Of a stretch of DNA of 64,000 nucleotides, positions 31,530 to 42,233 are shown in pieces. Position 1 is the stretch's first letter; each line of letters starts with the position of its first letter. Source of the stretch: Rebecca billardiae RCC1528 (lineage: Eukaryota; Haptophyta); contig OZ251238.1 in NCBI GenBank assembly GCA_965240325.2, positions 744,001 through 808,000 of the forward strand, given 5' to 3'. A program made the position numbers and the translations under genes. The notes under the pieces were generated by a model. The model was given only the letters and a program-made list of their open reading frames with translations, searched no databases and was not told the origin of the DNA.

Positions 31530-31994
31530 TGGTCGAGATCGGGCGAGACGACACGGAGGGCGCGGTCGGCAAACCTTGCTGATGCGATCGGAGGAAAGTT
31601 GCGTGCCGGTCTGTCCAGGACCGACTGAATTACCGTCCGCGAATCGCCACGCGGTACTTGGCGGACCGAACCGTTCGAATCATTTGATCGAGCCCTAAAT
31701 AATGGCGGCGGGCTGCAGAAGCAGCATCTATTGACGAGAAGGATGAATCAGACTGCGGCTGCTTCTCGTCAAAGAAGGAAAGGCCACCGTCCAGCCTGAA
31801 CATTCTGGTGATCAAGAGCCCCTGCCAGTCGAACCGAAATATGAATAATGCCACGTCGACCCAGCGTCTCACAATAATATCAGGCGAACCGGACGGCTTC
31901 TGCCAAGGAACCTGATGCGACCCGACAGAACGATGTCATCGTAATGATGTCGTCATTGACATTGTCGACGGCGGCGTCACCACCGATCCGGCCC
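31530..31994. other. intergenic, no gene seen
   Basis: 465 bp between the GAF gene start and the Patched-like gene end, on the same strand. No recognisable element. Confidence 0.4.
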
Positions 31995-34900
31995 TCACGG
32001 CGCTGGCTTCACACCGCCGACCGCCGCGCCTCGCGGGGCTGCGGTTTGCGGGTCGCCTCTTACGTCGCCGCCGGCCGTTTCCGCACGGCCACCGGGCAGT
32101 AGCGGTTGTAGCCCGATGCGTACTGCCGTCAGTCGCGCGGCGCGCGGTGTGCGGCGGAACGCGTGAGTGGTGGCAGGCAGCCAGCCGCGGTCGGTGCCGC
32201 CGGACGAGCGCGTGGGCGCGCGGCGCGCGCGCGCGGTCGCGGCGGCGGCGCGCGCTCCGCGCGCCGCGCGCACCGCGAGCAGCACGGGCATGAGCACGAC
32301 GCCGTGCAGCATGCCAAACACCACCGTCATGCTGAGCATCTTGAAGAAGGTGCGGAAGGCGACGGAGGAGGAGAAGGCGATCACGAGCACGCCGAGGAAC
32401 GTGGTGAACCCGCCCTTCAGCACGGACGCGCCCATCGTCGAGAGCGCCTCGATCGCGCACTCGCGCGGGTCGACGGGCTCCTCGTCGGACGCCTCGGCGC
32501 GCTCGCGCTCGCGCCGCGAGTAGACGTCCGCAAACGTGTGCGAGATGTGCACGCAGTAGTCGACGGAGAGGCCGATCGCCATCACGAGGTTGACGAACGA
32601 GACGGCGGCGAGCGACACGTCCAGCGGCACCATCATCCCGAGCAGGTCGAGGTCGATCAGCGCGACGCAGATGGTGATCCACACCGCGATGATTGGCGGC
32701 GTGAAGAGCAGCGTGAGGAGGAAGACTGCGATCAGCGCGTAGCCCATGTTGGTGAGCGTGAGCTCCCAGATCCGGCCGTCGAGCTCGGCGAACATGAAGT
32801 CCTGCGAGTGCGCGAAGCAGTTCTGCAGGCCGTCCCGCCGCAGCGAGCCCTCGAGCTCGTCGCGCCGGCTGAGCGCATCGATCGACACCCCCAGCCCCTT
32901 GTTGTACGTGGCCACGTACCTGCGGGCGCGCCACGCGGCGCCGCGGCGCAGGGCAGAAGCGCGCGTGAGCGCGTGAGGGCGCTCGACCGCGCGCTGCGCG
33001 GTGCGGCGCGGCGCGGCGGCGCGCGCGCGCGCGCGCACCGCGTGGGGTTGGGGTTCTTGCAGATCTTGCCGTTGGGCGGGCTGCAGGAGAGGTACTCGCG
33101 CCACTGCGTGAAGCCGTCCTTGCGAAGGAACGCGTCGATCTCGTAGGTGTACGTGAAGTCGTCGCGCGTCCAGTCGTGCCCCTTCTTACTCAGGTAGTAC
33201 TCGTACGCACCCATCCACGTGCTGTCGACGAGCAGCATCCACTCGATGCCCTGCGCGTGCTTGAGCGCCTGGTGCAGCTCGAAGCGCGTGGACGATTTGT
33301 TGAAGTCCTCGTCATACACAACGATGTCTGCCTGGTTGTAACGGCCGCCAAAGTCGTTGTTCTCCGCCAGCAGCGCCTGCTGCACGTAGCTGTCGTCCGG
33401 CAGCACGTCCGAGTCGGGCTGGCCGAGCCGGATCGACGGGAGCGCGATGGCCGCGAGGCTCGAGATGAGGGCGAAGAGCAGCACGACGCCCACCGCCACC
33501 GCCGGCCGCATCAGCACGGGCGCGTAGTAGTCGCGGATCATCCGCTGCGTGAAGCCCACCATCTCGGGGCCGAATGACGGCTGCGGCTGCGGCATCGGCG
33601 GCTTGGCGGCCGCGTCCGCGCGCACCTTCTCCTCGCGCACCTGCAGCGTGACCGACTTGCTCGCCGCGCCGTTGGCCGGCTTGGCGGCCGCGCCGTCCGG
33701 CGCGGCGCTCGGCGGCGGCGCGGCGGCGCTCGCCGACGTGCGCGTGCTGCTCCCAGCCGCGCTCGGCCCGCCCAGCAAGCTCGCGGGCGCGCACGGCAGC
33801 CAGCTGATCCTGCGCGCCTCCAGCCTGCGCTCGTCCAGCACCAGCAGTGCGAGGAAGAAGGAGAACAGGACGAAGAAGGCGCAGAAGAACGCGAAGGCGG
33901 CGTAGGTGCAGAACATGGTCACGGACGGCAGGTCGGTCGTCGTGCCCACCGCAAACGCGCACACCGCCGTCGCCGACGTGATCAGGATCGCCGGCCCCGA
34001 GTGGCGCAGCGACTGGCTCAGCCGCCACTCGACGGTGCCGGCCGGCTGGTGGTTGAGGTAGTCCACGACGATGATCACCGAGTCCACCTGCGTGCCGAGC
34101 AGGATGAGCGGGATGAGTGCGGCCAGCGAGACAAACGGCATCCCGGTCAGCGCCGCCAGCCCAAACCCCGCAAACAGTGCGAGCAGCACGTTCACCACCG
34201 CGAACAGGCCGAGCAGCACGCGCGAGCGGTAGAGCGACTTGAGAGGGCCGAGCGTGAGCGCGAGGTAGATGGTGATCACGATGATGCCCAGCGCGAACAG
34301 CGGCGTGTCGTCGGTGGTGAGCCGCTGGACTTCATCGTCAAACGAGCGGTCGGAGAAGTGCGAGATGGTCAGGATCGACGTGTCCACCGACGTCGCGATC
34401 CCGTCTGTGCGCACGGCGGAGGGCGCGGTCGGGCGCGGTCGGGCGCGGGCGCAGAGAGGCATGTGGCTGAGACGGGCGCCGAGGTCGCGGTCGAGATCGC
34501 GCGCGCGCGCAGAGGCGCGCGCGCAGAGGCGCACACGCAGCACGGGCACGCGCGGCCGTCACGAGGCGCGAGCGCGCACCGTTCCAGCGGCGCTCGAACG
34601 CGTACGGGATGCCGTCGGGGGTGCGCGTCTCGTACGTGATCACCACGGCCTTGCCGCCCTTCACCTTGTCGTTCTTGAACTCGGGCTTGCCCGTGAACGC
34701 CTCGATGGTGGCCATCTGCCCCAGGGAGCGATGCACGGCGCGTGCACACGCGCACGCGCACGCGAGAGAGCGCGCGCCCGGCTGAGTCGCGGGTGCCGGC
34801 GTGGAGGCGGGCCACCCGACGGGCGATGGAACGCGGGGTGGGGGGGGGGGGGGCGCACACACCTGGTGCAGGGCCGTCAGGTCGTTCAGAATGTCCCCCT

Positions 34901-35639
34901 TCCGATCCTTGAGCGTGTCGCGGTCATAGCCCCTGCGGCACGCGGCACGCGCGAGCGCGCGGCGGCGCGTGAGTGCGGGGCGGGGCGCGGAGGGCGAGCG
35001 GAGGGCGGATTACGGAGCGTAGCGAGCGGAGGGCGGATCGCGCGGGGGCGCGCGCACCAGATGGCGAGGAAGTTCCCCGACAGGCAGTCCTCATCCCCCG
35101 GCGCCTTCTTGCACACCTCGTTCCACCGATGCTCCTTGCCGTCGATGAAGACCTTGCAGTGCTCGGTCGTCCAGAGGTGCGCCTTCATCAGCTGGTCGAG
35201 CACCTCGTACTCGAAGATGGAGCGGTCGGGGTCGGTCGCGCGCGCGTAGAGGAGAAGGTTCGCGCCGCGCTCGCCGAACGTGTCCTCCACCACGCGGAAG
35301 TTCTTGAAGCCTGCGGACTCGGTCGGGACCCAGCTGCGGGCGAGCGGGCCGCCGAGCGCACGGGTGCGCGCCGATGCGCGCGTGAGTGGCGCGCTCGTGG
35401 CGCGTCCGCGCGCGTCGAATGCGCGATGTACTCGCAGATCGCGCCGCGTGGCGCGCGCACAGGTAGGTCGAGCGCGTCTCTTCGACCATCGTCAGCATGC
35501 CGCACATGCATGCGATCATCACCAAAAGCGAGACGACGACCACCTTGAGCGGATTGCGAGCAACCAGCCCGCCCCACTTCTCGAACGCGCCAGCGATGTA
35601 GCCATCAATCACGCGGTGGCGGAAGTCCTCGAAGCCCAT
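31995..35639 (-). CDS. Patched/RND-superfamily membrane protein with sterol-sensing domain
   Basis: Exons, complement of 31995-32919, 33039-34404, 34580-34715, 34863-34932, 35058-35333, 35461-35639; 983 aa. The first helix (PLKVVVVSLLVMIACMCGML) is followed by a lumenal loop with TYLWVPTESAGFKNFRVVEDTFG, typical of Patched/Dispatched/NPC1 relatives. A block of helices then forms the sterol-sensing domain (LFALGIIVITIYLAL, GMPFVSLAALIPLILLGTQVDSVIIVVDYL, GPAILITSATAVCAFAVGTTTDLP). The duplicated second half repeats the pattern, with IGLSVDYCVHISHTFADVY and STMGASVLKGGFTTFLGVLVI. RND proteins of this branch move sterols, lipids or lipidated ligands. Five introns of 119-175 nt; phases and residues join cleanly. 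The last 70 residues are basic, low complexity and unconserved. Confidence 0.88.
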
Positions 35640-36704
35640 GGCACCCGGTTGCGCACGCGCGGACTACACTCCGATGGAGCAGGCTGACGCGCGTGGCACG
35701 CGACCAGCGCGGAGGTGGACCGTCCAGGTGATGATGCGCGGCGATCTCCTGCTATTGCGCGCACTGATCCCCGGGCATCTCGAATCATCGAGTGCCGATG
35801 ACAAACGCCGAGCGACGGCAATAGGCAGAAACTATGACACAAGGCGACGAGAAACTTTGAAAAAGTACGTATGCGGGTATGCCCATTAATCATACAGGTG
35901 CCGGGGTACTTATTCCGCTAGAAAAACGAGCCGATTGAGTCGCCGAGGGACACATCATGGCGATGGGCGACCGGCATCGGATGTGCGAAAGCCGCGCCGC
36001 CGAACTCGCCATTGGCCATGGTGAGCAGCAGGAGCCGCGCCCTGAACTTGTGCTTCACGATTCGTGTATGTGCGCGGCGACGACGAGGGTGGAAGAGTCA
36101 GGAAGTAGAGATATACACACCCGGGGGCGACATCTCTGCAGGCTGCCTCGCCGAACCGCAATGGCCGAACACTCCTGCCGCGAGCAACCGCTCGCTGCAA
36201 GCTGCCATCAGCGTCGTGCACTCAGGCTGGAGCGCATGTCTCTGCCGTCAAACACTCTCGGCAGGCACGCACGTACTTCACTCGCACTGCCCTCGTGTAG
36301 CAAGCGACCCAATTGCATGCAGCGCGGCGCAAGCAGCGCGCGAACCGCGCACACGCTTAGCTCAAGCTCAGCAGCGGATATCTCGAGCCGAGAAGGAAGC
36401 TACTGTAAGGTGACATCGGCGAGCAGGAGCTCACGCAGTGAGCACGCCTGTTTGCGAGGGCAGGCATCCAGGTGACAAAGCGGTGTTGTTGCCCGCGCTC
36501 ACCTCGGTCCTGGCTTCCCGGGCGGCCCGAGCGCACGAACCGCACGATGGCTGCCCGATGCGCCTCAATAATGGCAGCTCATTACCCGGGCGTCACTTAC
36601 TCACTTGTAAATACCCACGCGGGCGGGCGCGCACGGTCACTCGGTTGCTCAGCAGTCAGCTTGGCGTGGCTCGCTACGGCGGCCCCCCGACCGCAAGCGA
36701 GGAG
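35640..36704. other. intergenic, no supportable gene
   Basis: Holds divergent 5' flanks of the Patched-like and rhodanese genes. Overlapping small ORFs (up to about 170 codons) have no recognisable motif. The rhodanese frame is open for 89 codons upstream of the chosen ATG and includes another ATG at 36558. Confidence 0.35.
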
Positions 36705-37292
36705 ATGGCGGCGTTGCCGAAGGACAAGCAGATGTTCCGGCGGGGCTCGCTGCGCGGCGGTGGGCTCGGCGCGCTGGAGATCGATGTGTCAGAGGGCTCG
36801 ACCCTCAATTACGTCGAGCCCTCCGAGCTCCGCAGCGTCCTCAAGGAGCCGGGCACGGTGATTGTCGACGTGCGCAGCGCGGAGGAGCGCGCAGACGGCC
36901 ACATCGCAAACTCGAAGCACATCGAGGCGAGCGAGTGGGACATCGACGGTCTCACGGGGGCGGCACGCGAGCTTGTCGACTCGATCGACCCCGCCAAGCA
37001 GCGCCTCGTCTTCCACTGCATGTACTCGCGCGAGCGCGGGCCACGCTCAGCGCTCGCCACGACCAAGGCACGCCCCGAGCTCTCGGTCGCTGTGCTGCGC
37101 GGCGGGTTCCAGCAGTGCATGACGAAGCTCTACCCCGAAGCGAAGGACGACCTCCTCGTCGGCATCAAGCCCGACAGGTGGGTCGACTACGGCCGGCAGG
37201 GCCTGATCTGGCTGCCCGACGCCGACCCTGCGGACATCGCCGCGGGCAAGCTCGCTGACATCTCCGTCTCGGGCGCGCCGGCGGCCAAATGA
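36705..37292 (+). CDS. CDC25/ACR2-type rhodanese-fold phosphatase or arsenate reductase
   Basis: 195 aa from ATG 36705; an upstream in-frame ATG at 36558 would add 49 residues. The domain runs from YVEPSELRSVLKEPGTVIVDVRSAEERADGHI (rhodanese core; the acidic substitution and DVR motif are visible) to the active-site loop FHCMYSRERGPRSA. This is HCX5R, the size used by CDC25 phosphatases and the ACR2 arsenate reductases, rather than the six-residue sulfurtransferase loop. VAVLRGGFQQCM forms the last core strand. The product could dephosphorylate CDKs or reduce arsenate; the sequence alone does not decide. The 50 C-terminal residues (DRWVDYGRQGLIWLPDAD...) are unfamiliar. Confidence 0.82.
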   Translation: MAALPKDKQMFRRGSLRGGGLGALEIDVSEGSTLNYVEPSELRSVLKEPGTVIVDVRSAEERADGHIANSKHIEASEWDIDGLTGAARELVDSIDPAKQRLVFHCMYSRERGPRSALATTKARPELSVAVLRGGFQQCMTKLYPEAKDDLLVGIKPDRWVDYGRQGLIWLPDADPADIAAGKLADISVSGAPAAK

Positions 37293-37871
37293 TCGGCCGC
37301 GGGCCGCCGCGGGCCGCGGGCGCTGTGTCGAGCGGGTGGCTGGCGCGAGGCGGTGTCGTTCGCGTGGGATGGGGGCGCGCCGCTGCCCTCGCGAGCCTCG
37401 CAGTCGCCACAGCGCGCAACGGCAGCCAGCCGCTGTGTTGTGATCGGGGCGCTCGTCCCACGCCCGGTCACCGTTGCTCCGCCTTTGGGGAAGCCGGCCC
37501 CGCTACGAGGTATGGCGAGAGCGGCGACGCAGCGCTCACCCCGGCGAAGAGACCTTCACCATCGCGCCGCGTGAACACACGACCCGTCGCATCGAGGCTC
37601 CACCCGTTAGCGGCGACGGCCCCTGCGGGTCAGGGGCCCGGGGAGAAGGCAGCCACTGCCAGTGGCAGCGCGTCGTGACGCAGCGTCGCGGATCGGCAGC
37701 GGCGCCGCCACCGCCGGACTCGGGTCTTTCTTCGGACTGGCTTGGACGGGAATGCTGATGACGACGTCTCTTTCGTCGTCTGAGTTACGACACGTGCGAC
37801 CGGTAATACGAATCGAGCGACCTTCGTCCTTTGCCGAGAGGCTTCACCGCCTTCACGGTTCACCCTTCCGA
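37293..37871. other. intergenic before foldback element 1
   Basis: No gene. Contains the hairpin GCCACTG-C-CAGTGGC at 37652-37666, which shares 14 bases with the hairpin downstream of the HIT gene. Confidence 0.4.
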
Positions 37872-37875
37872 ACTT

Positions 37876-38467
37876 TCATGCTCGGAAGTCCCACAGCGGG
37901 ACTTCTCCGAGCTTACAGGATCGCCAGTGAAGACCTCCCGCGACCCTCGAGATCATACGGAGTTGGCGGCGAGATCGCGCTCTTGCGGCGGCGGCGGGCG
38001 GGAGCGCGCGCCGGCGCTCGCTCGCGCGCTCGCTGCCCGCAGCGCGCGCGTCAGGTCGTCGCGAGCGCTCGCGCACCGGCGCTAGGGCGCGTGCCACCTG
38101 CGCACGCCGCTCGTTCGCGCCTGCGCGCTCCGCTCCGCCGCTGCGGCCCTTGCGAGCGCTCGCCGTGTCCTGCGCCGGTGCTGGGCCGCGTCGAAAGCCT
38201 GGTTGTGCGGCCAGCCAAGTGTGGCGTTTGCGGCTTGGCGCGCGAGCGCGCGACGCAGCGGATGGCGCGTGTGAGCCGCCCAGCCAGCGTCACTCGCCTC
38301 GTGCGCCGCGCGCCGACCGCACGCCCCAGATTCGACGCCGAGCGCTGCTCGGTCACGGTGAGACGGGTCGGCGCTCCGCATCGCAGAGCCGCGCGTGGTC
38401 GCGCAGAAGAGGCCGCGCGTGGCCGGCGCGGCCGCTGTGTGCCGTGGCCCAGACCTCAATCGCGTCC
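37876..38467 (+). repeat. foldback 1, left arm
   Basis: 592 bp, inverted partner of 38811-39402. The long open frames in it are the same in both arms and reflect GC-rich sequence rather than a gene. Confidence 0.85.
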
Positions 38468-38810
38468 TCAGTTGCTTGCCTTGCCCAAGTGGTCACGCCG
38501 CACTCACGAGTGGGCGACTTGACCTGACCCTGCGTGCTGGGCCGTATCTCATGCCGCCAGCAGTGGGCTCGAACAAATCCATCCTACTCCATTGGTCGAC
38601 GGCTTCAAGAACTCGATGGTCATGGTCTAGTAGTGCGCTGATGACACGCGCGCGATCTCCGTGAGCGCAGCTCTTCCATGCAATGGCTTATGTGGCTACG
38701 ATCGGTGACGGCGTGACCTCGAGACACCCGTTCTGAATCCACCTCACGTGTCTGTGTACGGGCAAAAGATTTGTGACTGCTTGGGCGAGGCGAGCGTTCT
38801 CACCTGCCGC

Positions 38811-39402
38811 GGACGCGATTGAAGTCTGGACCATGGCACACAGCGGCCGCGCCGGCCACGCGCGGCCTCTTCTGCGCGACCACGCGCGGCTCTGCGATGC
38901 GGAGCGCCGACCCGTCTCACTGTGACCGAGCAGCGCTCGGCGTCGAATCTGGGGCACGCGGTCGGCGCGCGGCGCACGAGGCGAGTGACGCTGGCTGGGC
39001 GGCTTACACGCGCCATCCGCTGCGTCGCGCGCTCGCGCGCCAAGCCGCAAACGCCACACTTGGCTGGCCGCACAACCAGGCTTTCGACGCGGCCCAGCAC
39101 CGGCGCAGGACACGGCGAGCGCTCGCAAGCGCCGCAGCGGCGGAGCGGAGCGCGCAGGCGCGAACGAGCGGCGTGCGCAGGTGGCACGCGCCCTAGCGCC
39201 GGTGCGCGAGCGCTCGCGACGACCTGACGCGCGCGCTGCGGGCAGCGAGCGCGCGAGCGAGCGCCGGCGCGCGCTCCCGCCCGCCGCCGCCGCAAGAGCG
39301 CGATCTCGCCGCCAACTCCGTATGATCTCGAGGGGCGCGGGAGGTCTTCACTGGCGATCCTGTAAGCTCGGAGAAGTCCCGCTGTGGGACTTCCGAGCAT
39401 GA
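38811..39402 (-). repeat. foldback 1, right arm
   Basis: 592 bp, inverted partner of 37876-38467. Similarity fades gradually on the spacer side (GCCCAAG..GTCAC is still shared). Confidence 0.85.
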
Positions 39403-39588
39403 ACTTCGAGTTCGGCCCGAGCCCGCGACGACAGCGCGTGACGGCGCGGCGTCCGGCTCACGCATGGTCTGCACCGGACGGCCAACGACGGGGGCGCCGC
39501 GCGCCTTCAGGGCTGAGCCGCCCGTCACTGCTTCGCCGAATAGCCACGCCCGCCGACCACACGGTTGCGCACCCCCCCCGCCGTGGCC

Positions 39589-41468
39589 ATGACCGAGCTG
39601 CGTGCCGACGCGCGCGACGACATCGGCCCCGCGCCGCTGGGCGGTGGCGGGATCGAGCCCCATCATCACGACCCACGCGTGCCAGCCCCCGACGCTCACG
39701 CGCCCCCGCTGCCATCGCCCGTTCTCGGCGAGACCAACACCGACGCCGACACTGAGACGATCAAGCTCACACGTACGCCGCCCGCAGCGCGGAGCGCGGG
39801 CGCCGCGGCGCGGGCCGACGAGCGGGCAGATGCTGCATGCGTGCGCGTCAACGCGCAGCCGTCCCCGCTCACCCCAGCCCTGCCGCCCCTGCGCGCGCGC
39901 ACCTGCCCCACGGTGCGGCCCGTGTTGGCACGCGCTCCCTCGCGCTGCGCGCGCGCGCAGGCAAGTACTACCACGTGCCCAGCGCGGCCGTGAGGGGCGC
40001 GAAGGCGTCCGCGTACACGGGCGTGTCCTTCAACGCGGGCAGCGGCCTGTGGGAGGCCAGCGGCTCCGAGCGCAACCTGCCGGTGCCGCTCGGCGCGTTT
40101 GCGACAGAGCACGGCGCGGCCGCGGCTTACGATGCATGGGCGCTGGAGCGCGGCCTGCCGACGAGCTGCGGCGCGGATGGCGGCTCTGCGGAGGCCAGCC
40201 CCGCCGAAGCTGCGCCCGCCGCGCATGCCGAGCCAGCGCCGGCCGCGCCGGACCACCCGATCGCATCACCCACGGGCGCGCCCGCCGCGTGCCCGCCCGG
40301 CGCGGCGGCGCCCGCTGTCGAGCAGCTGGCCGCGGCGCCCGGCGCGACGCCCCCGCCGGGCGCGGGCTGCACGAAGAAGCGGCCGCCGAGCGCGCCCGGG
40401 GCACCCGCGCGCACCGACGACGGCGTGCCCACCGACCTCAAGAAGGCGCGCGTCGATCGCCTCCTCGCCGCCCGCAAGGCGGTCGCCGCCCGTGCGGCTG
40501 CCACAAAGGAGCGCCGGGTGGCGGCTGTGCGAAGGGGCCTTCAGGCGAGGCGCGCCGCGCTCGCCGCGCAGAAGGAGGCGCCCGCCGCCGCCGAGGCGCA
40601 GCCGCAGGGCGCGCCCGGCCAGCCCGCCGCCGACCAGCCCGCCCACCAGCCCGCCGCCGCCGAGCCGAGGCGCGCGCCCGCACGCGCCCCGCCGCCGGCC
40701 GCCGGCGTCGGCGCCGACGGCAGCGGCGCGGGCTTCATCGGCGTGCGGCGCGCCGTCGACCCGCTGGATGGCGAGTACTGGGAGGCGCTGGTGCACCGCC
40801 CGCCCGCGCTGGTGCGCTCGTCGGAGCTGGAGTGCTGCGAGGAGCTCGGCGACATCGACGACGACGTGGGCGGCGGCCCGGCTGACGCCGCCCGCGCCGC
40901 CGACGGCCCTCCGCCGCGTGCGCCCGCCCTGCACACAGCTGCACCGCGCTCGCCGGCGCGCGCCGACGGCTCTCTGACTGCCCTGCTGGGCCTCGTCGAG
41001 GGGTGGAGGGGCGGCGCCGCCTCGCCGAGCGAGCCGCTCGGCGGCGCGGGCGCGGCGGGCGCGCCGAGCGGCCCCGCGCCCGCGCCGCGCCGCGGCGCCT
41101 TCGTCCCCACCTTCTGCATCGGCCGATACGAATCGGCGGAGGCGGCGGCGCGCGCGCACGACGCTGCCAAGCTTACGCTGCTTGGGCAGCGCCCGTCCAA
41201 CTTCTGCTGGTACCAGGCGTGCGCGCGCTGCCCGCGCACGGGCGAGATGCACCACCTCGGCTGGTACCAGCGCGACCACGACGCGCGCCTCGCGTGCGCC
41301 AGGTTCGCGCGCGAGCGCAGCGCCAAGATGTACTTCGTCAACTACCGCGGCGAGAGGCCAGTGGACGCGCGCTCGCTGCTCGAGTCCGCGTGGAAGCGCC
41401 TCAACGGTGCAGCCAGCGCGCACGCGCCGCCGCCGCCGCCGCCGCAGGCTCGCATGGCGGGGGCGTAG
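39589..41468 (+). CDS. AP2/ERF-like domain protein
   Basis: Probable exons 39589-39772 (or 39838) and 39961-41468; about 563 aa. The acceptor GCGCGCGCAG|GC at 39960 is clear; the donor is either ACAC|GTACGC at 39773 or GCAT|GCGTGC at 39839. A first AP2-like unit follows: SAYTGVSFNAGSGLWEASG, then LGAFATEHGAAAAYDAWALERG. A helical basic stretch (DLKKARVDRLLAARKAVAARAAATKERR) sits mid-protein. A second AP2-like unit appears split: GFIGVRRAVDPLDGEYWEALV, then about 95 residues later CIGRYESAEAAARAHDAAKLTLLG. AP2 domains bind DNA; in algae some accompany mobile elements. The gene is enclosed by two foldback elements, 186 bp from the first and 407 bp from the second. Confidence 0.7.
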
Positions 41469-41875
41469 GGCTCGGCCGTCGCATGGCGCACGCGACTTGT
41501 CACGGACGACGGGTGGCTGCCGCCCGTTGCGGCGCGGTGCCGGGTTCGGCGGGTTGGCGGCCGCGCCCGCGGCCTTCGTGCGGCAGCCGACTGCTCTCAG
41601 TCTCGGTCGTCGTCGGAGTCCGTCGCATTGCAAGGCCGTGCGAGCTTGGCTGCACAGAGTCTCGACCCGTGAGGCATGGCGCATGGCTGCATGCCGCCAT
41701 TGGCAATCATGGGCGTGCCATCGTTGCAGCAGCAAGTTGCTTACTCAAATGTGTCTGCGCCACAGACGGTTAGCGGGTTCGCACCGGCCGGACCGGACCA
41801 CGGGCGTCCACCCCCGTGACCCCGCGGCCGGGCAGGCCGGTGGCGCTCTGACGTCCGCCCAGCCACCCTTGGCCC
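41469..41875. other. intergenic between AP2-like gene and foldback 2
   Basis: No gene seen. Presumably 3' UTR of the AP2-like gene. Confidence 0.4.
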
Positions 41876-41884
41876 AGCGGCGTG

Positions 41885-42233
41885 CGGCAGCGCTAAATCA
41901 GCCCGGGCCGATTTAAGCTTATCTCAGCCCGGGCCGATTTAAGCGCTTAAATCGGCCCGGGCTGAGATAAGCTCCGCGCGAGCTTATCTCAGCCCGGGCT
42001 GAGATAAGCGCTTATCTCAGCCCAGCGGCTCGCGACTCGGCCGCCGTGGACTCGGAGCGCACGTCGCGCGGTGCGGCCCGCCCGCTCCATGGCTGCACGC
42101 GCTGCTGTGTCTTCGGTGGCCACAGGGTGAAGTGTGCTGAGTCTAGTGGCGGGCCCAGCTCCACCCACCCCCTTCTCCCTGGCCCGCCCCGCCTGCCCTC
42201 GCCTGCATCGGATGCCTTCCTCGCGCATGCAAC
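41885..42233 (+). repeat. foldback 2, left terminal inverted repeat
   Basis: About 349 bp; differs from the right arm by about three changes including one 2-nt indel. Its outer 140 bp is a chain of palindromes: a perfect 58-bp palindrome at 41916-41973 and overlapping 28-bp palindromes at 41982-42009 and 41996-42023, all built from CTTATCTCAGCCC and GGCCGATTTAAGC half-sites. Confidence 0.9.

Larger units (their letters stand above)
37876..39402. mobile_element. foldback element 1 (592-bp inverted arms, 343-bp spacer)
   Basis: The two arms (37876-38467 and 38811-39402) have equal length and differ at only about ten positions by eye. Outer ends are TCATGCTCGG and CCGAGCATGA. Possible 4-bp duplication ACTT at 37872-37875 and 39403-39406. 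Near each outer end the arm carries its own hairpin, GAAGTCCC-ACAGC-GGGACTTC (37886-37906). No transposase is seen in arms or spacer. A non-autonomous terminal-inverted-repeat transposon or a large inverted duplication would both fit. Confidence 0.75.

Noticed and set aside
31665-31700. tRNA-like TTCGAATC motif
   Set aside because: No acceptor stem, anticodon arm or A box could be folded around it. No tRNA or rRNA gene was found anywhere in the window.
37662-39699. Open frames of about 220-290 codons in foldback 1
   Set aside because: The same frame appears in both arms because the arms are inverted copies; no recognisable domain.
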